DNA from: AC-32 sp963788215
GTDB lineage: Bacteria > Actinomycetota > Thermoleophilia > Gaiellales > Gaiellaceae
Direction of reading: 5' to 3'
Assembly: GCA_963788215.1 (NCBI GenBank)
Contig: CAWBFX010000010.1
Location: forward strand, 806,001 to 870,000
Length of the DNA: 64,000 bases
Below the pieces are notes generated by a model. The model made no database searches and was not told the origin of the DNA. It saw nothing but the letters and a program-made list of their open reading frames with translations. Position numbers and translations under genes: made by a program. Positions 46,010 to 54,769 of this stretch are shown here, piece after piece (position 1 is the first letter of the stretch; every line of letters starts with the position of its first letter).

Positions 46010-46324
46010 GTGGCGACGATCCTGCTCGCAGGGGTCGACCTCTTCTTCCGGGGAAAGATCGAGGGCCTCCTGCCAGGGCACCACCTGACCACGACCGACA
46101 GCGTCGATCCGCCCGAGCTCGTCGTCTGCGACGTCTCGAGGATCGATCCCGACGAGGTCGCGGACGCCTATCCGGATGTCCCGATCCTCGGTTTCACGAA
46201 CCACACCGACACGGCCGGACTGCGGGCGGCACACGCCGCCGGCTTCGACCAGGTCCTCGCAAAATCGGCTCTGGACGAGCGATTGCAGGAGACGGTCGAG
46301 CAGCTGATCGCGTCAGTAGACTGA
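46010..46324 (+). CDS. Receiver-like (pseudo-receiver) protein
   Basis: About 104 residues with the alternating pattern of a CheY-like fold: ATILLAG first strand, LVVCDVSRIDPDEV (Asp in the acceptor position), ILGFTNHT and FDQVLAKSAL (Lys). The usual acidic pair after strand 1 is missing, so phosphorylation is doubtful. GTG 46010 is preferred over GTG 46004 because TACGTT (45997-46002) then lies 7 bases away. It precedes ferredoxin by 6 bases. Confidence 0.72.
   Translation: MATILLAGVDLFFRGKIEGLLPGHHLTTTDSVDPPELVVCDVSRIDPDEVADAYPDVPILGFTNHTDTAGLRAAHAAGFDQVLAKSALDERLQETVEQLIASVD
46317..46322 (+). promoter_or_regulatory. -10-like hexamer of fdxA
   Basis: TAGACT, 8 bases before GTG 46331; the hexamer overlaps the end of the preceding gene. 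Confidence 0.45.
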
Positions 46325-46330
46325 CGCGCC

Positions 46331-46636
46331 GTGACGTACATCATCGCCGAGCCCTGCATCGACATCAAAGACCTCTCGTGCGTTGACGTCTGCCCAGTCG
46401 ACTGCATCCACGAGTTCGAACGCATCCTCATCATCGACCCGGAGGAGTGCATAGATTGCGGCGCGTGCGAACCGGAGTGTCCGGTCGAGGCGATCTTCCC
46501 CGAGGACGCGCTTCCCGCGAAGTGGGAGGCGTTCGTCAAGATCAACTACGCCTACGGCGACGGCGCGGACGTGATCAACAAGCTCACGAACGAGTACGCG
46601 ACCGAGCACAACGTCCAGAACGAGCCGATCGAGTAG
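46331..46636 (+). CDS. fdxA: 7Fe ferredoxin FdxA
   Basis: Low-potential electron carrier of 101 residues with [3Fe-4S] and [4Fe-4S] clusters: C9-x7-C17-x3-C21-x3-C25 and C40-x2-C43-x2-C46-x3-C50-P. The C9-x7-C17 spacing marks the 3Fe cluster and the length with C-terminal extension is typical of actinobacterial FdxA. Confidence 0.95.
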   Translation: MTYIIAEPCIDIKDLSCVDVCPVDCIHEFERILIIDPEECIDCGACEPECPVEAIFPEDALPAKWEAFVKINYAYGDGADVINKLTNEYATEHNVQNEPIE

Positions 46637-46695
46637 GCGCTTAAGAATCGACCTCGCGGGCAGGCCTTTCTCGAATCTACCGAGGAGGTCTGGCA

Positions 46696-47034
46696 ATGCC
46701 ACAGCAAGCATGGAGCGCGAAGCGCGAGCGCCAATACGAGCACATCAAGGACAGCGAGAAGAAGCAGGGCCGCTCCACGAAGCGGGCCAAGGAGATCGCC
46801 GCCCGCACCGTCAACAAGGAGCGCGCGCGGAAGGGCGAGGCGAAGGAGAGCTCGCGCTCGTCGACGCGTGACATCTCGTCCGGCCGCCGCGGCGGGCTCC
46901 GCGGGTCGGGCGCGAGGAGCGAGCGCGGCCGCACCAAGGAGCAGCTCTACAACGAGGCCAAGCGCATGGGAATCGCCGGCCGCTCGAAGATGAACAAGCA
47001 GCAGCTTCAGCGCGCAGTCGACCGCAAGAAGTAG
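46696..47034 (+). CDS. Basic Rho-N/KH-like small protein (often named plasmid stabilization protein)
   Basis: A 112-residue, strongly basic protein with start ATG 46696 after a cgaggaggt ribosome site. It opens MPQQAWSAKRERQYEHIKDSEK; a Gly/Arg/Ser linker follows and the C-terminal TKEQLYNEAKRMGIAGRSKMNKQQLQRAV resembles the Rho-N SAP-like helical motif. Similar proteins are widely labelled plasmid stabilization protein without evidence; no toxin or antitoxin partner is here. Nucleic-acid binding is plausible. Confidence 0.85.
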   Translation: MPQQAWSAKRERQYEHIKDSEKKQGRSTKRAKEIAARTVNKERARKGEAKESSRSSTRDISSGRRGGLRGSGARSERGRTKEQLYNEAKRMGIAGRSKMNKQQLQRAVDRKK

Positions 47035-47043
47035 CCGCGTCGT

Positions 47044-47049
47044 TATCCT
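47044..47049 (+). promoter_or_regulatory. -10-like hexamer of the glyoxalase gene
   Basis: TATCCT, 7 bases before GTG 47057; no Shine-Dalgarno. Confidence 0.42.
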
Positions 47050-47056
47050 GGCCCGC

Positions 47057-47758
47057 GTGACCCCCGAGACGCTGGACCATGTCGCCCTCTGGGTGGCCGA
47101 GAGGGACGCGATCGCGGACTTCGTGACGGAGCGCGTCGGCATGCACATCGTCGACCGCACGGACGCGTTCACGCTCGTCGGCTCGAACGCCCGTCGCGGG
47201 AAGCTGACCCTGTTCGCGGCCGAGGGGCCGCGCGAGCCCGGCGCGCTCAAGCACGTCGCGCTCCGAGTCTCGAGCCTGGAGGAGGCGTCGCAGAATCTCG
47301 GCGACGGCCTGATCGTCGACCGCTCCCGCGACGGCGAGGCCTACTTCGACGTGCACGAGGGCCTTCGGCTCGGGCTCGTGGAGGCGCCGACCGACGTCGA
47401 CTACGACCTCGACCACGTCGCGCTCTGGTCTACTTCGCCCGAGGAGACCGCGCAGGCCTACCGGCAGCTCGGCTTCGAGGAGGCGCCGATCGGGCCGTCC
47501 GGAGCACCGCGCGTCGAGGTCGGCGGCGCTTTCGTCGAGTTCCACGACGGTGAGCCCGGCGACCCGGAGAAGCCGCTCCTGAACCACCTCGCGGTCAAGG
47601 TCGAGTCCGCCGAAGAGCACATCGCGGAGGCGAAGGAGCTCGGGCTCGAGATCGCCGACATCGTCGACGCAGCGAACACGTACGCGGTCTTCGTCTGGGG
47701 CCCTGAGCGGGTCAAGGTCGAGTACGTCGAGCACAAGCCGAGCTTCTCGCTGACCTAG
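47057..47758 (+). CDS. VOC-superfamily (glyoxalase/dioxygenase) protein
   Basis: 233 residues with two beta-alpha-beta-beta-beta modules: LDHVALWVAERDAIADFV and LKHVALRV in the first, LDHVALWSTSPEETAQAY and LNHLAVKVESAEEH in the second. His and Glu residues at strand starts fit VOC metal sites. Substrate unknown. Its TAG shares a base with the GTG of the FAD enzyme downstream, so they may act together. Confidence 0.88.
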   Translation: MTPETLDHVALWVAERDAIADFVTERVGMHIVDRTDAFTLVGSNARRGKLTLFAAEGPREPGALKHVALRVSSLEEASQNLGDGLIVDRSRDGEAYFDVHEGLRLGLVEAPTDVDYDLDHVALWSTSPEETAQAYRQLGFEEAPIGPSGAPRVEVGGAFVEFHDGEPGDPEKPLLNHLAVKVESAEEHIAEAKELGLEIADIVDAANTYAVFVWGPERVKVEYVEHKPSFSLT

Positions 47759-48780
47759 TGGTAATCGCGGGAGCCGGGATGGCCGGCCTCTGCGCGGCTG
47801 CGCGGGCGCGCGAGCTCGGCGGCGCTCCCGTCGTGCACGAGAAGGGCAGCCGCGCGGGCGGATCGATGCTGCTCTCCAGCTGCGTCGTCTGGCGCTACAG
47901 GAGCTTCGAAGACTTCCGCCGTGAGTGCCCCGCGGGCGACGAGCGGCTCCAACGGCTCGTCTTCGACCGCTTCGACGAAGCGCTCGAGTGGCTGGTCTCG
48001 CTCGGCCCGGAGATCGTCTGGGACGACACGCCGAACCCGCGCACGACCGGCAAGCGCTTCGACCCGATCAGCCTGACCGAGGCCCTCGTCCACGCCGCTG
48101 GCAACATCCGGCTGAGCTCTCCGCTGCCTGAAGACGCCGAGCCGCCGCTCGTCCTGGCGACCGGCGGCTTTCCGCTCCGCCTCGCCCGCGAGCGCGGCCT
48201 GCTCGTCAGGTCGAACCCGTGGAGCGAAGGCGACGGGCTCGAGTTTGCGATCGCTCACGGCGCGGAGACGGCCGGAGACATGGACGAGTTCTACGGCCGG
48301 GCGATGCCGGCGCCGCCGGCGGAGATCGACGAGAGCGACTACGTGCGCCTCTCACAGCTCTGGGGCGGCGAGGCGCGGGTCGTCGACGAGAACGGCGACG
48401 AGTTCTTCCCGGGCCCGCCCGCCTGGCACGAGAACGACCTCGCCCAGGCCATCGCCGAGCGGCCGGGCGGCACGGCCTGGTTCTGCGTTCCCGCGGAGAA
48501 GCACGACGACCCGCGCGTCGTTGGCCTCCGCGAGGCGGGCGGCACGATCGTCGAGGAGTACGGCGAGCTCTGCCTTCACGTCGCGGCTGCGGTCACGCAC
48601 ACGCAGGGCGGTCTGCGGATCGACGAGAACGCACGCGTCCTCGGCACGGACGGTCTCTACGCCGCCGGAGTCGACGCGGGCGGGATCGCGACCGGCGGTT
48701 ACGCGAGCGGCCTCGCCCAGGCGCTCGTGCTCGGCCTCGTGGCCGCCGAAGTCCGCCGCTACGTGAGCGGCTGCAGGTAG
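47758..48780 (+). CDS. FAD-dependent oxidoreductase
   Basis: A 340-residue flavoprotein from GTG 47758. The N-terminal IAGAGMAGLCAAARARELG dinucleotide fold and HEKGSRAGGSM, LATGGFP in the middle, and GLYAAGVDAGGIATGGYASGLAQAL at the end match fumarate reductase/KsdD-type flavoproteins, but it is shorter than usual (about 450-550). The substrate-capping domain seems reduced. Co-transcribed with the VOC protein. Confidence 0.85.
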   Translation: MVIAGAGMAGLCAAARARELGGAPVVHEKGSRAGGSMLLSSCVVWRYRSFEDFRRECPAGDERLQRLVFDRFDEALEWLVSLGPEIVWDDTPNPRTTGKRFDPISLTEALVHAAGNIRLSSPLPEDAEPPLVLATGGFPLRLARERGLLVRSNPWSEGDGLEFAIAHGAETAGDMDEFYGRAMPAPPAEIDESDYVRLSQLWGGEARVVDENGDEFFPGPPAWHENDLAQAIAERPGGTAWFCVPAEKHDDPRVVGLREAGGTIVEEYGELCLHVAAAVTHTQGGLRIDENARVLGTDGLYAAGVDAGGIATGGYASGLAQALVLGLVAAEVRRYVSGCR

Positions 48781-48965
48781 ACGCAGCGGCGCGAGTCGCC
48801 CGGGAGCGGGGAGGGCGCGACCTTCGTCACGCGCAGGCGCGCCTCGCCCTCCTCGACCTCCTCGCCGAGGCCGGGCGCGTCGCCGTCGCGCTCGCGCAGC
48901 TCGTAGCCGTTCGTCGTCCAGACGAAGCGCAGATGCGTGCTGCTGTGCGGCTGCCCGTCCTCCAT
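48759..48965 (-). CDS. Hypothetical protein, 68 aa
   Basis: ATG 48963-48965 with TAGGAT ending 8 bases before it, matching the leaderless pattern. The product has a beta-rich look with RFVWTTNGYELRERDGD and ARLRVTKVAPS; no membrane segments and one cysteine. It overlaps the end of the FAD gene by 22 bases (convergent). Function unknown. Confidence 0.55.
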   Translation of the reverse strand: MEDGQPHSSTHLRFVWTTNGYELRERDGDAPGLGEEVEEGEARLRVTKVAPSPLPGDSRRCVYLQPLT

Positions 48966-48976
48966 CGGGCGCGATC

Positions 48977-50155
48977 CTAGCGATGCGCGACGTAAGGCGG
49001 CAGGACGACGCGGACCTCGGTGCCGCCGTCCGGCCCCGCCTCCACGAGCAGCTGGCCGCCTAGCGTCCGCGCCCGCTCCTCGATCTCGTCGAGGGTGGCG
49101 CGCCGCCGCTCGCCGGTGCCGTTGTCGGCGATGACCGCCTCGACGCTCCCGTCGCCGGCTTCGACCACGCTGAGCGAGATCCGCGACGGGGGTCCGCGCC
49201 GGATGGCCTGGTTCACCGCGTCGCGAATGATCTGGTAGAGGCCGACCCGCGCGTTCTCGGTGAGCGCATCGGCGGCTTCCACGTCGACGTCCACCTGGAT
49301 CTCGTTCGCGAGCCCGACCTGCTCGGCGAACGACTGCACCGCAGGCCCAAACCCCTGGTCTCGCAGGACGACCGGCTCGATGTGGAACGAGAGGTCACGG
49401 AGGGAGCGGATCGTGTCGCGGTGCCGCGAGAGCGCCGAACGCAGCACCTGCTCGGCTTCGTCGAGCCGCTGCGCATGGATCGAGTCGGTGACCGCGTCGA
49501 GCATGAGGCTGATCCCGGCGAGCGACTGGACAGGCCCGTCGTGGAGGAAGAGCGCGAGCCTGCGCCGCTCCTCCTGCTCGGCCGTGATCAGCTGGTCCGA
49601 GAGGCGGGCGCGTTCGGCCTCGCGCACCTGCGCCTCCGCGAGGAGACGCGCGTTCTCGACCGTGCGCGAGGCGAAGTCGGCGAGCAGCGCCGCGCGCGCC
49701 TGCTCCTCGCGGTCGAGCGGGCGGGCGCGAACGAGCTGCAGCGCACCGATCTCCTCGCCGCGGATCCGGAGCGGGAACACCGAGCCGTTCGCGGCGCTCG
49801 AGCCCGGCGGAAGCAGCGTCGCCTTCGCGCCGAAGAGCTGCTTCGCCTCGCTCCGCGTCTGTTCCAGGACCTGCTCGGGCTCGAGGGTCGCCGCGATCGA
49901 GCCCATCGACTCCACGAGCGCCTCGAGGAAGCTCGAGTGCGCCGAGAGCTCCTCCTCCACGACCTCGTGGCGCCGGCGCTCGGTGACGATCAGGTGCAGC
50001 GCGAACCCGGCCGCGCCGACGATCGCGATCGCCAGCCCCGTGAACGCGAGCCCGCTCGAGCCGACGGCGAGGCCGATCACCGACACGAGCGCCGCGACCG
50101 CGACGACCGCGACGAGCAGAGCGGCCCTAGTCGATGATCGCGTCGCGAAGCGCAA
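48977..50155 (-). CDS. NarL-type sensor histidine kinase
   Basis: 392 residues: two membrane helices (about 12-57) with almost no external loop, a GAF-like region (about 75-170), a HisKA_3 domain with phospho-acceptor His205 in ALFLHDGPVQ, and an ATPase domain with NARVGLYQIIRDAVNQA and VIADNGTG (conserved Asn/Asp boxes). The start overlaps the upstream response regulator by 29 bases, so the pair is a coupled two-component system. It probably senses an internal or membrane signal. Confidence 0.93.
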   Translation of the reverse strand: MRFATRSSTRAALLVAVVAVAALVSVIGLAVGSSGLAFTGLAIAIVGAAGFALHLIVTERRRHEVVEEELSAHSSFLEALVESMGSIAATLEPEQVLEQTRSEAKQLFGAKATLLPPGSSAANGSVFPLRIRGEEIGALQLVRARPLDREEQARAALLADFASRTVENARLLAEAQVREAERARLSDQLITAEQEERRRLALFLHDGPVQSLAGISLMLDAVTDSIHAQRLDEAEQVLRSALSRHRDTIRSLRDLSFHIEPVVLRDQGFGPAVQSFAEQVGLANEIQVDVDVEAADALTENARVGLYQIIRDAVNQAIRRGPPSRISLSVVEAGDGSVEAVIADNGTGERRRATLDEIEERARTLGGQLLVEAGPDGGTEVRVVLPPYVAHR

Positions 50156-50771
50156 TCGCCACTGCGTGCGTGCGGGTATCGGCCTCGAGCTTCGTGAGGA
50201 TGTGCCGCACGTGGCTCTTCACGGTCTCCTGGCTGATGAACAGCCGCGCGGCCACATCCGCGTTCGACATCCCGTCGGCCAGCAGCTGCAGGATCTCGCG
50301 CTCGCGCGCGGTGAGCATCTCCTCGCGGTCGCCCGACAGGAAGGCGGGCATCAGCGCCGGATCGACGAAGCCCTCGCCGGCGACGACCTTGTCGATCGCC
50401 TTCAACAGCGTCTGGTGCGGGGCCTCCTTGAGGATGTAGCCCTTCGCGCCCGACTCGAGGCCGCGGCCGAGGAGGCTCCGCTCGCTGTAGGCGGTGAAGA
50501 TCAGGACTGCGGCGTCGGGGACTTTCTGCGTCAGGATCTTCGTCGCCTCGAGCCCGTCCATGCCGGGCATGCGCACGTCCATGATCACGACGTCAGGCTT
50601 GCGCCGCTCCGCCATCGCGACCGCCGTGGCTCCGTCAGCGGCTTCGCCGACGACTCGGATATGCGGTGCTCGCGAGAGCGACAGCCTGAGGCCTTCGCGG
50701 ACGACTTCGTGGTCGTCGACGATCAGGCAGGTGATCTCTCCGTTTTCCCTCGGCGCGGGGGGCTCAGACAC
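50127..50771 (-). CDS. NarL/LuxR-family response regulator
   Basis: 214 residues from GTG 50769-50771. The receiver (about 12-130) has CLIVDDHEVVREG, D65 in VVIMDVRMPGMDG and Lys in GYILKEAP; the LuxR helix-turn-helix is LTAREREILQLLADGMSNADVAARLFIS ... ETVKSHVRHIL in two blocks. TACAAT lies 8 bases before the start. It is the partner of the downstream kinase; targets unknown. Confidence 0.95.
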   Translation of the reverse strand: MSEPPAPRENGEITCLIVDDHEVVREGLRLSLSRAPHIRVVGEAADGATAVAMAERRKPDVVIMDVRMPGMDGLEATKILTQKVPDAAVLIFTAYSERSLLGRGLESGAKGYILKEAPHQTLLKAIDKVVAGEGFVDPALMPAFLSGDREEMLTAREREILQLLADGMSNADVAARLFISQETVKSHVRHILTKLEADTRTHAVAIALRDAIID

Positions 50772-50779
50772 GTGCGCGG

Positions 50780-50785
50780 ATTGTA
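50780..50785 (-). promoter_or_regulatory. -10-like hexamer of the two-component operon
   Basis: TACAAT on the reverse strand, 8 bases before the GTG of the response regulator; divergent to TAGGCT (50830-50835) of the aminotransferase. Confidence 0.48.
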
Positions 50786-50842
50786 CGGCCCACACCGGAA
50801 AGCGCCTAGGACGGGCGCCGATGGGGGAGTAGGCTTCAGCCG

Positions 50843-52107
50843 ATGGAGACACGCGAGCTGCACGACGTCGAGACGGTGCGGGACGCACGCGAGCGCTTCG
50901 TACCGCGCGGTGTGGCGACCACCGACTTCGTGGTCGCGCGGGCCGAGGGCGCAAGCGTCTGGGACGCCGACGGGCGCGAGTTCCTCGACTTCGCGGGCGG
51001 GATTGCCTGCCAGAACCTCGGCCACAACCCCGAGACGGTCGTCCGCGCGGTGCACGAGCAGGTCGACCGCTACCTCCACCAGTGCTTCATGGTCGGGATG
51101 TACGAGCCGTACGTCGAGGTCTGCCGGCGGCTTGGACGAGCTCTGGCCCGGCGAGAGCGAGACGAAGACGCTGCTCGTCAACTCCGGCGCGGAGGCGGTC
51201 GAGAACGCGGTCAAGATCGCCCGCGCCGCCACCGGCCGCGCCGGGGTGATCGTCTTCGACCGCGCCTTCCACGGCCGCACGAACCTGACGATGGCGATGA
51301 CGGCGAAGCTCGTCTACAAGCAGGGCTTCGGGCCGCTCGCGCCGGAGGTCTATCGCGCGCCTGCTCCGTACCCGTACCGCGGCAGTCTCGACCGAGGACG
51401 CGATCGCGGGCGTCGAGCTGCTGCTCAAGCAGGACGTCGCGCCGGAGTCTGTCGCCTGCCTCGTGCTCGAGACGGTGCAGGGCGAGGGCGGCTTCATCCC
51501 GATGCCCGCCGAGTTCGTGAGCGCGCTGCGGGAGCTCTGCGACCGGCACGGGATCCTGTACGTCGCCGACGAGGTTCAGTCGGGCTGCGGGCGGACCGGC
51601 CCCGTCTGGGCGATCTCGCACCTCGGGGTCGAGCCGGACCTGCTCGTCTCCGGCAAGACACTCGGCGGCGGCCTGCCGCTGGCGGCCGTCACCGGAAAGT
51701 CCGCGCTGATGGACGCGCCGCAGGCCGGAGGGCTCGGCGGAACCTTTGGCGGGAACCCGGTCTCCTGTGCTGCGGCGTGCGCGGTCCTCGATGCGCTCGC
51801 CGAGCCGTCCTATCGCGAGCGGGCAGAGGAGATCGGCCGGGTCGTGCGTGCGCGGCTGGACGAGTTGGCGGAGCGGCACGCGACGGTCGGCGAGGTGCGC
51901 GGTCTCGGCTCGATGCTCGCCCTGGAGCTCGAGGCGAAGTCGGGCGATGAGGCGAAGCGCGTGACCGTTGCGGCCCGAGAGCAGGGCCTGCTGCTCCTCT
52001 CGTGCGGCCTCTACGGAAACGTGATCCGGCTGCTGCCGCCGCTCACCGCGACCGACGAGGAGCTCGAGCGCGGGCTCGCGATCCTCGACGCCGCGCTCGC
52101 CGCTTAG
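50843..52107 (+). CDS. Class III aminotransferase (GabT-like), two frameshifts
   Basis: PLP-dependent aminotransferase, probably 4-aminobutyrate or similar omega-amino acid. Three frames join into one 420-residue protein: DFAGGIACQNLGHNPETVV; then LLVNSGAEAVENAVKIARAATGR, FDRAFHGRTNLTMAMTAK; then YVADEVQSGCGRTG, SGKTLGGGLPLAAVTG (PLP lysine) and GGTFGGNPVSCAAACAV. One extra base lies near 51130 and one near 51392. Both are probably sequence errors. ATG 50843 has TAGGCT 7 bases upstream. Confidence 0.88.
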
Positions 52108-53007
52108 AGCGCCAAGGCCAGCTGCTCGGCGATCACCGGCGGCTCGGGCTCGAGCCGCGTGCTGCGGCGGTCGCGGACGCCGTGCTTACGCGCGAGCTCG
52201 GAGACCTGCGGTCCGCACCGGCTTCGTCTTGTCGGCTCCGAGGTAGGCGCGACGCGCGTAGAGCCGCTCGTAGTGGTCGAGCTGCTCCGGGTAGTCGCGG
52301 GAGACCGCCTCGAGGAAGTGCTCGCGCGTGCCCGGCCGCAGGAAGAGCAGGTTCGACCAGATCCCGCAGGCGCCGGCCTCGCGCGCGGCGCGGACGACCT
52401 CCTCGAGCTGCTCGGGCCGGTCGGAGATCCCCGGAAGGATCGGCGCCATCCCGACGCTCGCCTTGATCCCGGCGTCGACCAGCGTCTTCAGCGCGCGCAG
52501 CCGCTGGCGAGGATGCGCGGTGCCGGGCTCGGTGCGTCGCCACACCTCCTCGTCGAGCGTCGGGATCGAGAAGGTGACCGAGACGGACGCGCGGCGCGCG
52601 GCCTCGGCGAGCACGTCCACGTCGCGGATGATCAGCGGCCCGCGCGTGATGATCGAGAACGGGTTCGCCGCCTCGCCGAGCGCCTCGACGCAGCCGCGGG
52701 TCAGCCGGTAGCGCCCCTCGGCAGGCTGGTAGGGATCGGTAGCGGCGCCGATCGCAACGGGCTCGTGCGACCAGCGTGCCTTCGCCAGCTCGCGCCGCAG
52801 GACTTCGACCACGTTCGTCTTGACCCGGATCGAGCTCCCGTAGCGGTCGTCGAACGGCCGGTCCGCACGTAGCTCGAAGGCGCGGACGTAACAGAACGTG
52901 CAGCGGTGGACGCAGCCCATGTAGGGGTTGAGCGACCAGTCGAACATCATCCCCTTGACGCGGTTGAGCGCGACCTTGCAGGGCTCTTCGCGGTACTCGG
53001 CTCGCAT
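52104..53007 (-). CDS. Radical-SAM SplB-like (Rv2578c-type) protein, frameshifted near 3' end
   Basis: Start ATG 53005-53007. The protein has MGCVHRCTFCYVRAFE (radical-SAM C-x3-C-x2-C), TDPYQPAEGRYRLTRG and VTFSIPTLDEEVWRRTEPG, the pattern of the DNA-repair-photolyase/SplB-like family. One extra base near 52212 truncates it at 52186; without it 28 more residues follow to TAA 52104-52106 (300 in all). TATACT lies 6 bases before the start and a LexA-like palindrome just upstream. A DNA-repair role is inferred. Confidence 0.88.
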
Positions 53008-53013
53008 CGCGGA

Positions 53014-53019
53014 AGTATA
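53014..53019 (-). promoter_or_regulatory. -10 hexamer of the SplB-like gene
   Basis: TATACT on the reverse strand, 6 bases before the ATG; abuts the palindrome at 53019-53032. Confidence 0.5.
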
Positions 53020-53032
53020 GAACGTACGTTCG
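53019..53032. promoter_or_regulatory. LexA (SOS) box-like palindrome between divergent genes
   Basis: AGAACGTACGTTCG matches the Gram-positive/actinobacterial LexA consensus CGAACRNRYGTTCG at 13 of 14 positions. It lies immediately upstream of the -10 of the SplB-like gene and 26 bases from the divergent methyltransferase start, a position suited to repression of one or both. Confidence 0.6.
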
Positions 53033-53046
53033 CTCCACCGCTCCCT

Positions 53047-53052
53047 TAGTCT
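53047..53052 (+). promoter_or_regulatory. -10-like hexamer of the methyltransferase gene
   Basis: TAGTCT, 6 bases before ATG 53059; no Shine-Dalgarno. Confidence 0.4.
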
Positions 53053-53058
53053 CGGCCC

Positions 53059-53784
53059 ATGCTGGAAGACCACGAGGACGCCTTCGGGCGGATGCTGCTC
53101 GAGGCCTTCGGAGGACGAAGAGTCGTCGAGATCGTCGAGCGCGACGACGGGTTCATCGACGCGAGCGCGACGACGCTCCTGTACCTGAGACCGTTCCGTC
53201 GCTGGCCGGCGCATCACCGGCGGGCGATGCGGCTCGTGCGCGGCCGCGTCCTGGACATCGGCGCGGGAGCCGGCCGCGTAGCGCTGCACCTGCAGGCTCG
53301 CGGCCGCGACGTCGTCTCGATCGACGTCTCGCCCGGCGCCGTGGAGGTCTGCCGGCGGCGCGGCGTCCGCGACGCGCGGGTCTGCGCGATCGAGGACGTG
53401 GACGAGTCTCTCGGCAGCTTCGACACGATCGTGCTGCTCGGGAACAATTTCGGCCTCTTCGGCAGCCGCGCGAAGGCGAAGCGGCTGCTACGCCGGTTCC
53501 ACGGCCTGACGAGCGAGCGCGGGCGGATCCTCGCCGAGACCCGCGACATCTATGCGACGGACGACCCGGGCCACCTGGCCTACCAGGAGCGCAACCGGCG
53601 CCGGGGGCGGATGAGCGGACAGATCCGGCTTCGGATCCGGCACGGGCTCGCCGCCACGCCGTGGTTCGACTATCTGATGGTCTCGCGCGCCGAGCTCGAG
53701 GAGCTGGCCGAAGGCACCGGCTGGAAACTCGCGCGGACGATCGACTCCGACGACACCTACGTCGCCGTCCTCGAGAAGGCGTAA
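53059..53784 (+). CDS. Class I SAM-dependent methyltransferase
   Basis: 241 residues with VRGRVLDIGAGAGRVALHLQ (SAM motif I, about 60-79), VVSIDVSPGAVEVC (acidic motif II) and FDTIVLLGNNFGLFG (motif IV). The N-terminal 55 residues and the C-terminal beta region may bind the substrate, which is unknown. Divergent from the SplB-like gene across the LexA-like box; its stop overlaps the beta-lactamase-fold gene by one base. Confidence 0.88.
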   Translation: MLEDHEDAFGRMLLEAFGGRRVVEIVERDDGFIDASATTLLYLRPFRRWPAHHRRAMRLVRGRVLDIGAGAGRVALHLQARGRDVVSIDVSPGAVEVCRRRGVRDARVCAIEDVDESLGSFDTIVLLGNNFGLFGSRAKAKRLLRRFHGLTSERGRILAETRDIYATDDPGHLAYQERNRRRGRMSGQIRLRIRHGLAATPWFDYLMVSRAELEELAEGTGWKLARTIDSDDTYVAVLEKA

Positions 53785-54715
53785 TGGACGAGCTTCCCGG
53801 CGGTATCAGGCGCCTGACGTTTCCCCTGCCGCTCGGGATCCGGCACGTCCACTGCTATCTGCTTCCGGGCGGCGACGGCTGGACGCTCGTCGACACCGGG
53901 CTGGGGCTGCCGGACGCGGAGGAGCGCTGGGCGTCGGTGCTGCGCGGGGTCGACGTCACGAGGATCTTCTTGACGCACTTCCACCCGGACCACGCGGGCG
54001 GGGGCGAGGACGCGCAGCGGCTGACCGGGGCGCAGGTCCTGCAGGGCGCCGACCGACTACGAGCAGTGCGAGCGCGTCTGGGGGAGCGACGACTGGTCGG
54101 AGCGGCTCGCGGACTACCTGCAGCTGAACGGGCTTCCCGACGAGGTCGCGGCCGAGCTCAGGAACGAGGCGACTGCGTTCGGCCCGTTCATCCGCTTCGC
54201 GCGCGATCCGCAGGCGATCGGAGAGGGCGACGACGTCGACGGCTGGCAGAGTCCTCGAGCTCCCCGGCCACGCGGACGGCCACCTCTGCCTCCTGCGCGA
54301 CGGCGTCCTCGTCGCCGGCGACCACCTGCTCGGCGCGATCACGCCGACGGTCGGGCTCTACCCCGACTCGCGTCCCGACCCGCTCGGCGACTACCTCTCG
54401 TCGCTGAAGCGGACGATCGAGCTGGGGCCGCGCCTGGCGCTTCCCGGCCACGGCGACCCGATCAAGGATCCGGCCGGGCGCGCCCGCGAGATCATCGAGC
54501 ACCATCACCGCCGGCTCGACGAGGCGTCTGCCGCGCTCGGCTCCGAGCCGCGCACGGGCTACGAGGTGTCCGTGGCGCTGTTCGGCGACAGCCTCGACGC
54601 GAGCGGCCGCCGTTTCGCCCTCGCGGAGACGCTCGCGCACCTGGAACGGCTTGTCTTAGAGGGCCGGGCCGCGCGCTCCGGTGACGGCGGAACCCTCGCC
54701 TATACTGATTTGTAG
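53784..54715 (+). CDS. Metallo-beta-lactamase-fold hydrolase, two frameshifts
   Basis: ATG 53784 begins LTFPLPLGIRHVHCYLLPG, LVDTGLGL and the zinc motif THFHPDHAGG. One extra base near 54048 and one near 54253 break the frame; removing both restores TDYEQCERVWGSDDW, then VLELPGHADGHLCLLRDGVLVAGDH and ALPGHGDPI (further His/Asp ligands). Corrected length is 309 residues, as in the family of thioesterase/glyoxalase II-like hydrolases with a C-terminal winged helix. Substrate unknown. Confidence 0.86.
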
Positions 54716-54769
54716 ATCCTGTTGGACGACGACTTTCCGCCAAGTCGTCGCGCCCCGGAGAGCGGGGCG
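54701..54769 (+). promoter_or_regulatory. TATACT and double-hairpin leader of the CNNM gene
   Basis: TATACT (54701-54706) is followed by a 9-bp hairpin (54727-54735 with 54742-54750, loop TCCGCC) and at once by a 6-bp hairpin (54751-54756 with 54764-54769) whose loop is GGAGAGC, the Shine-Dalgarno; the last stem base is the G of the GTG start. The leader could gate translation. It is too short for the known Mg2+ M-box riboswitch. Confidence 0.5.

Noticed and set aside
46696..47034. Toxin-antitoxin or plasmid maintenance gene
   Set aside because: The usual label is inherited; no partner, no toxin fold, and the flanks are chromosomal.
54701..54769. Known Mg2+ riboswitch (M-box) before the CNNM gene
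   Set aside because: Leader of about 55 bases is far shorter than the M-box and lacks its conserved core.
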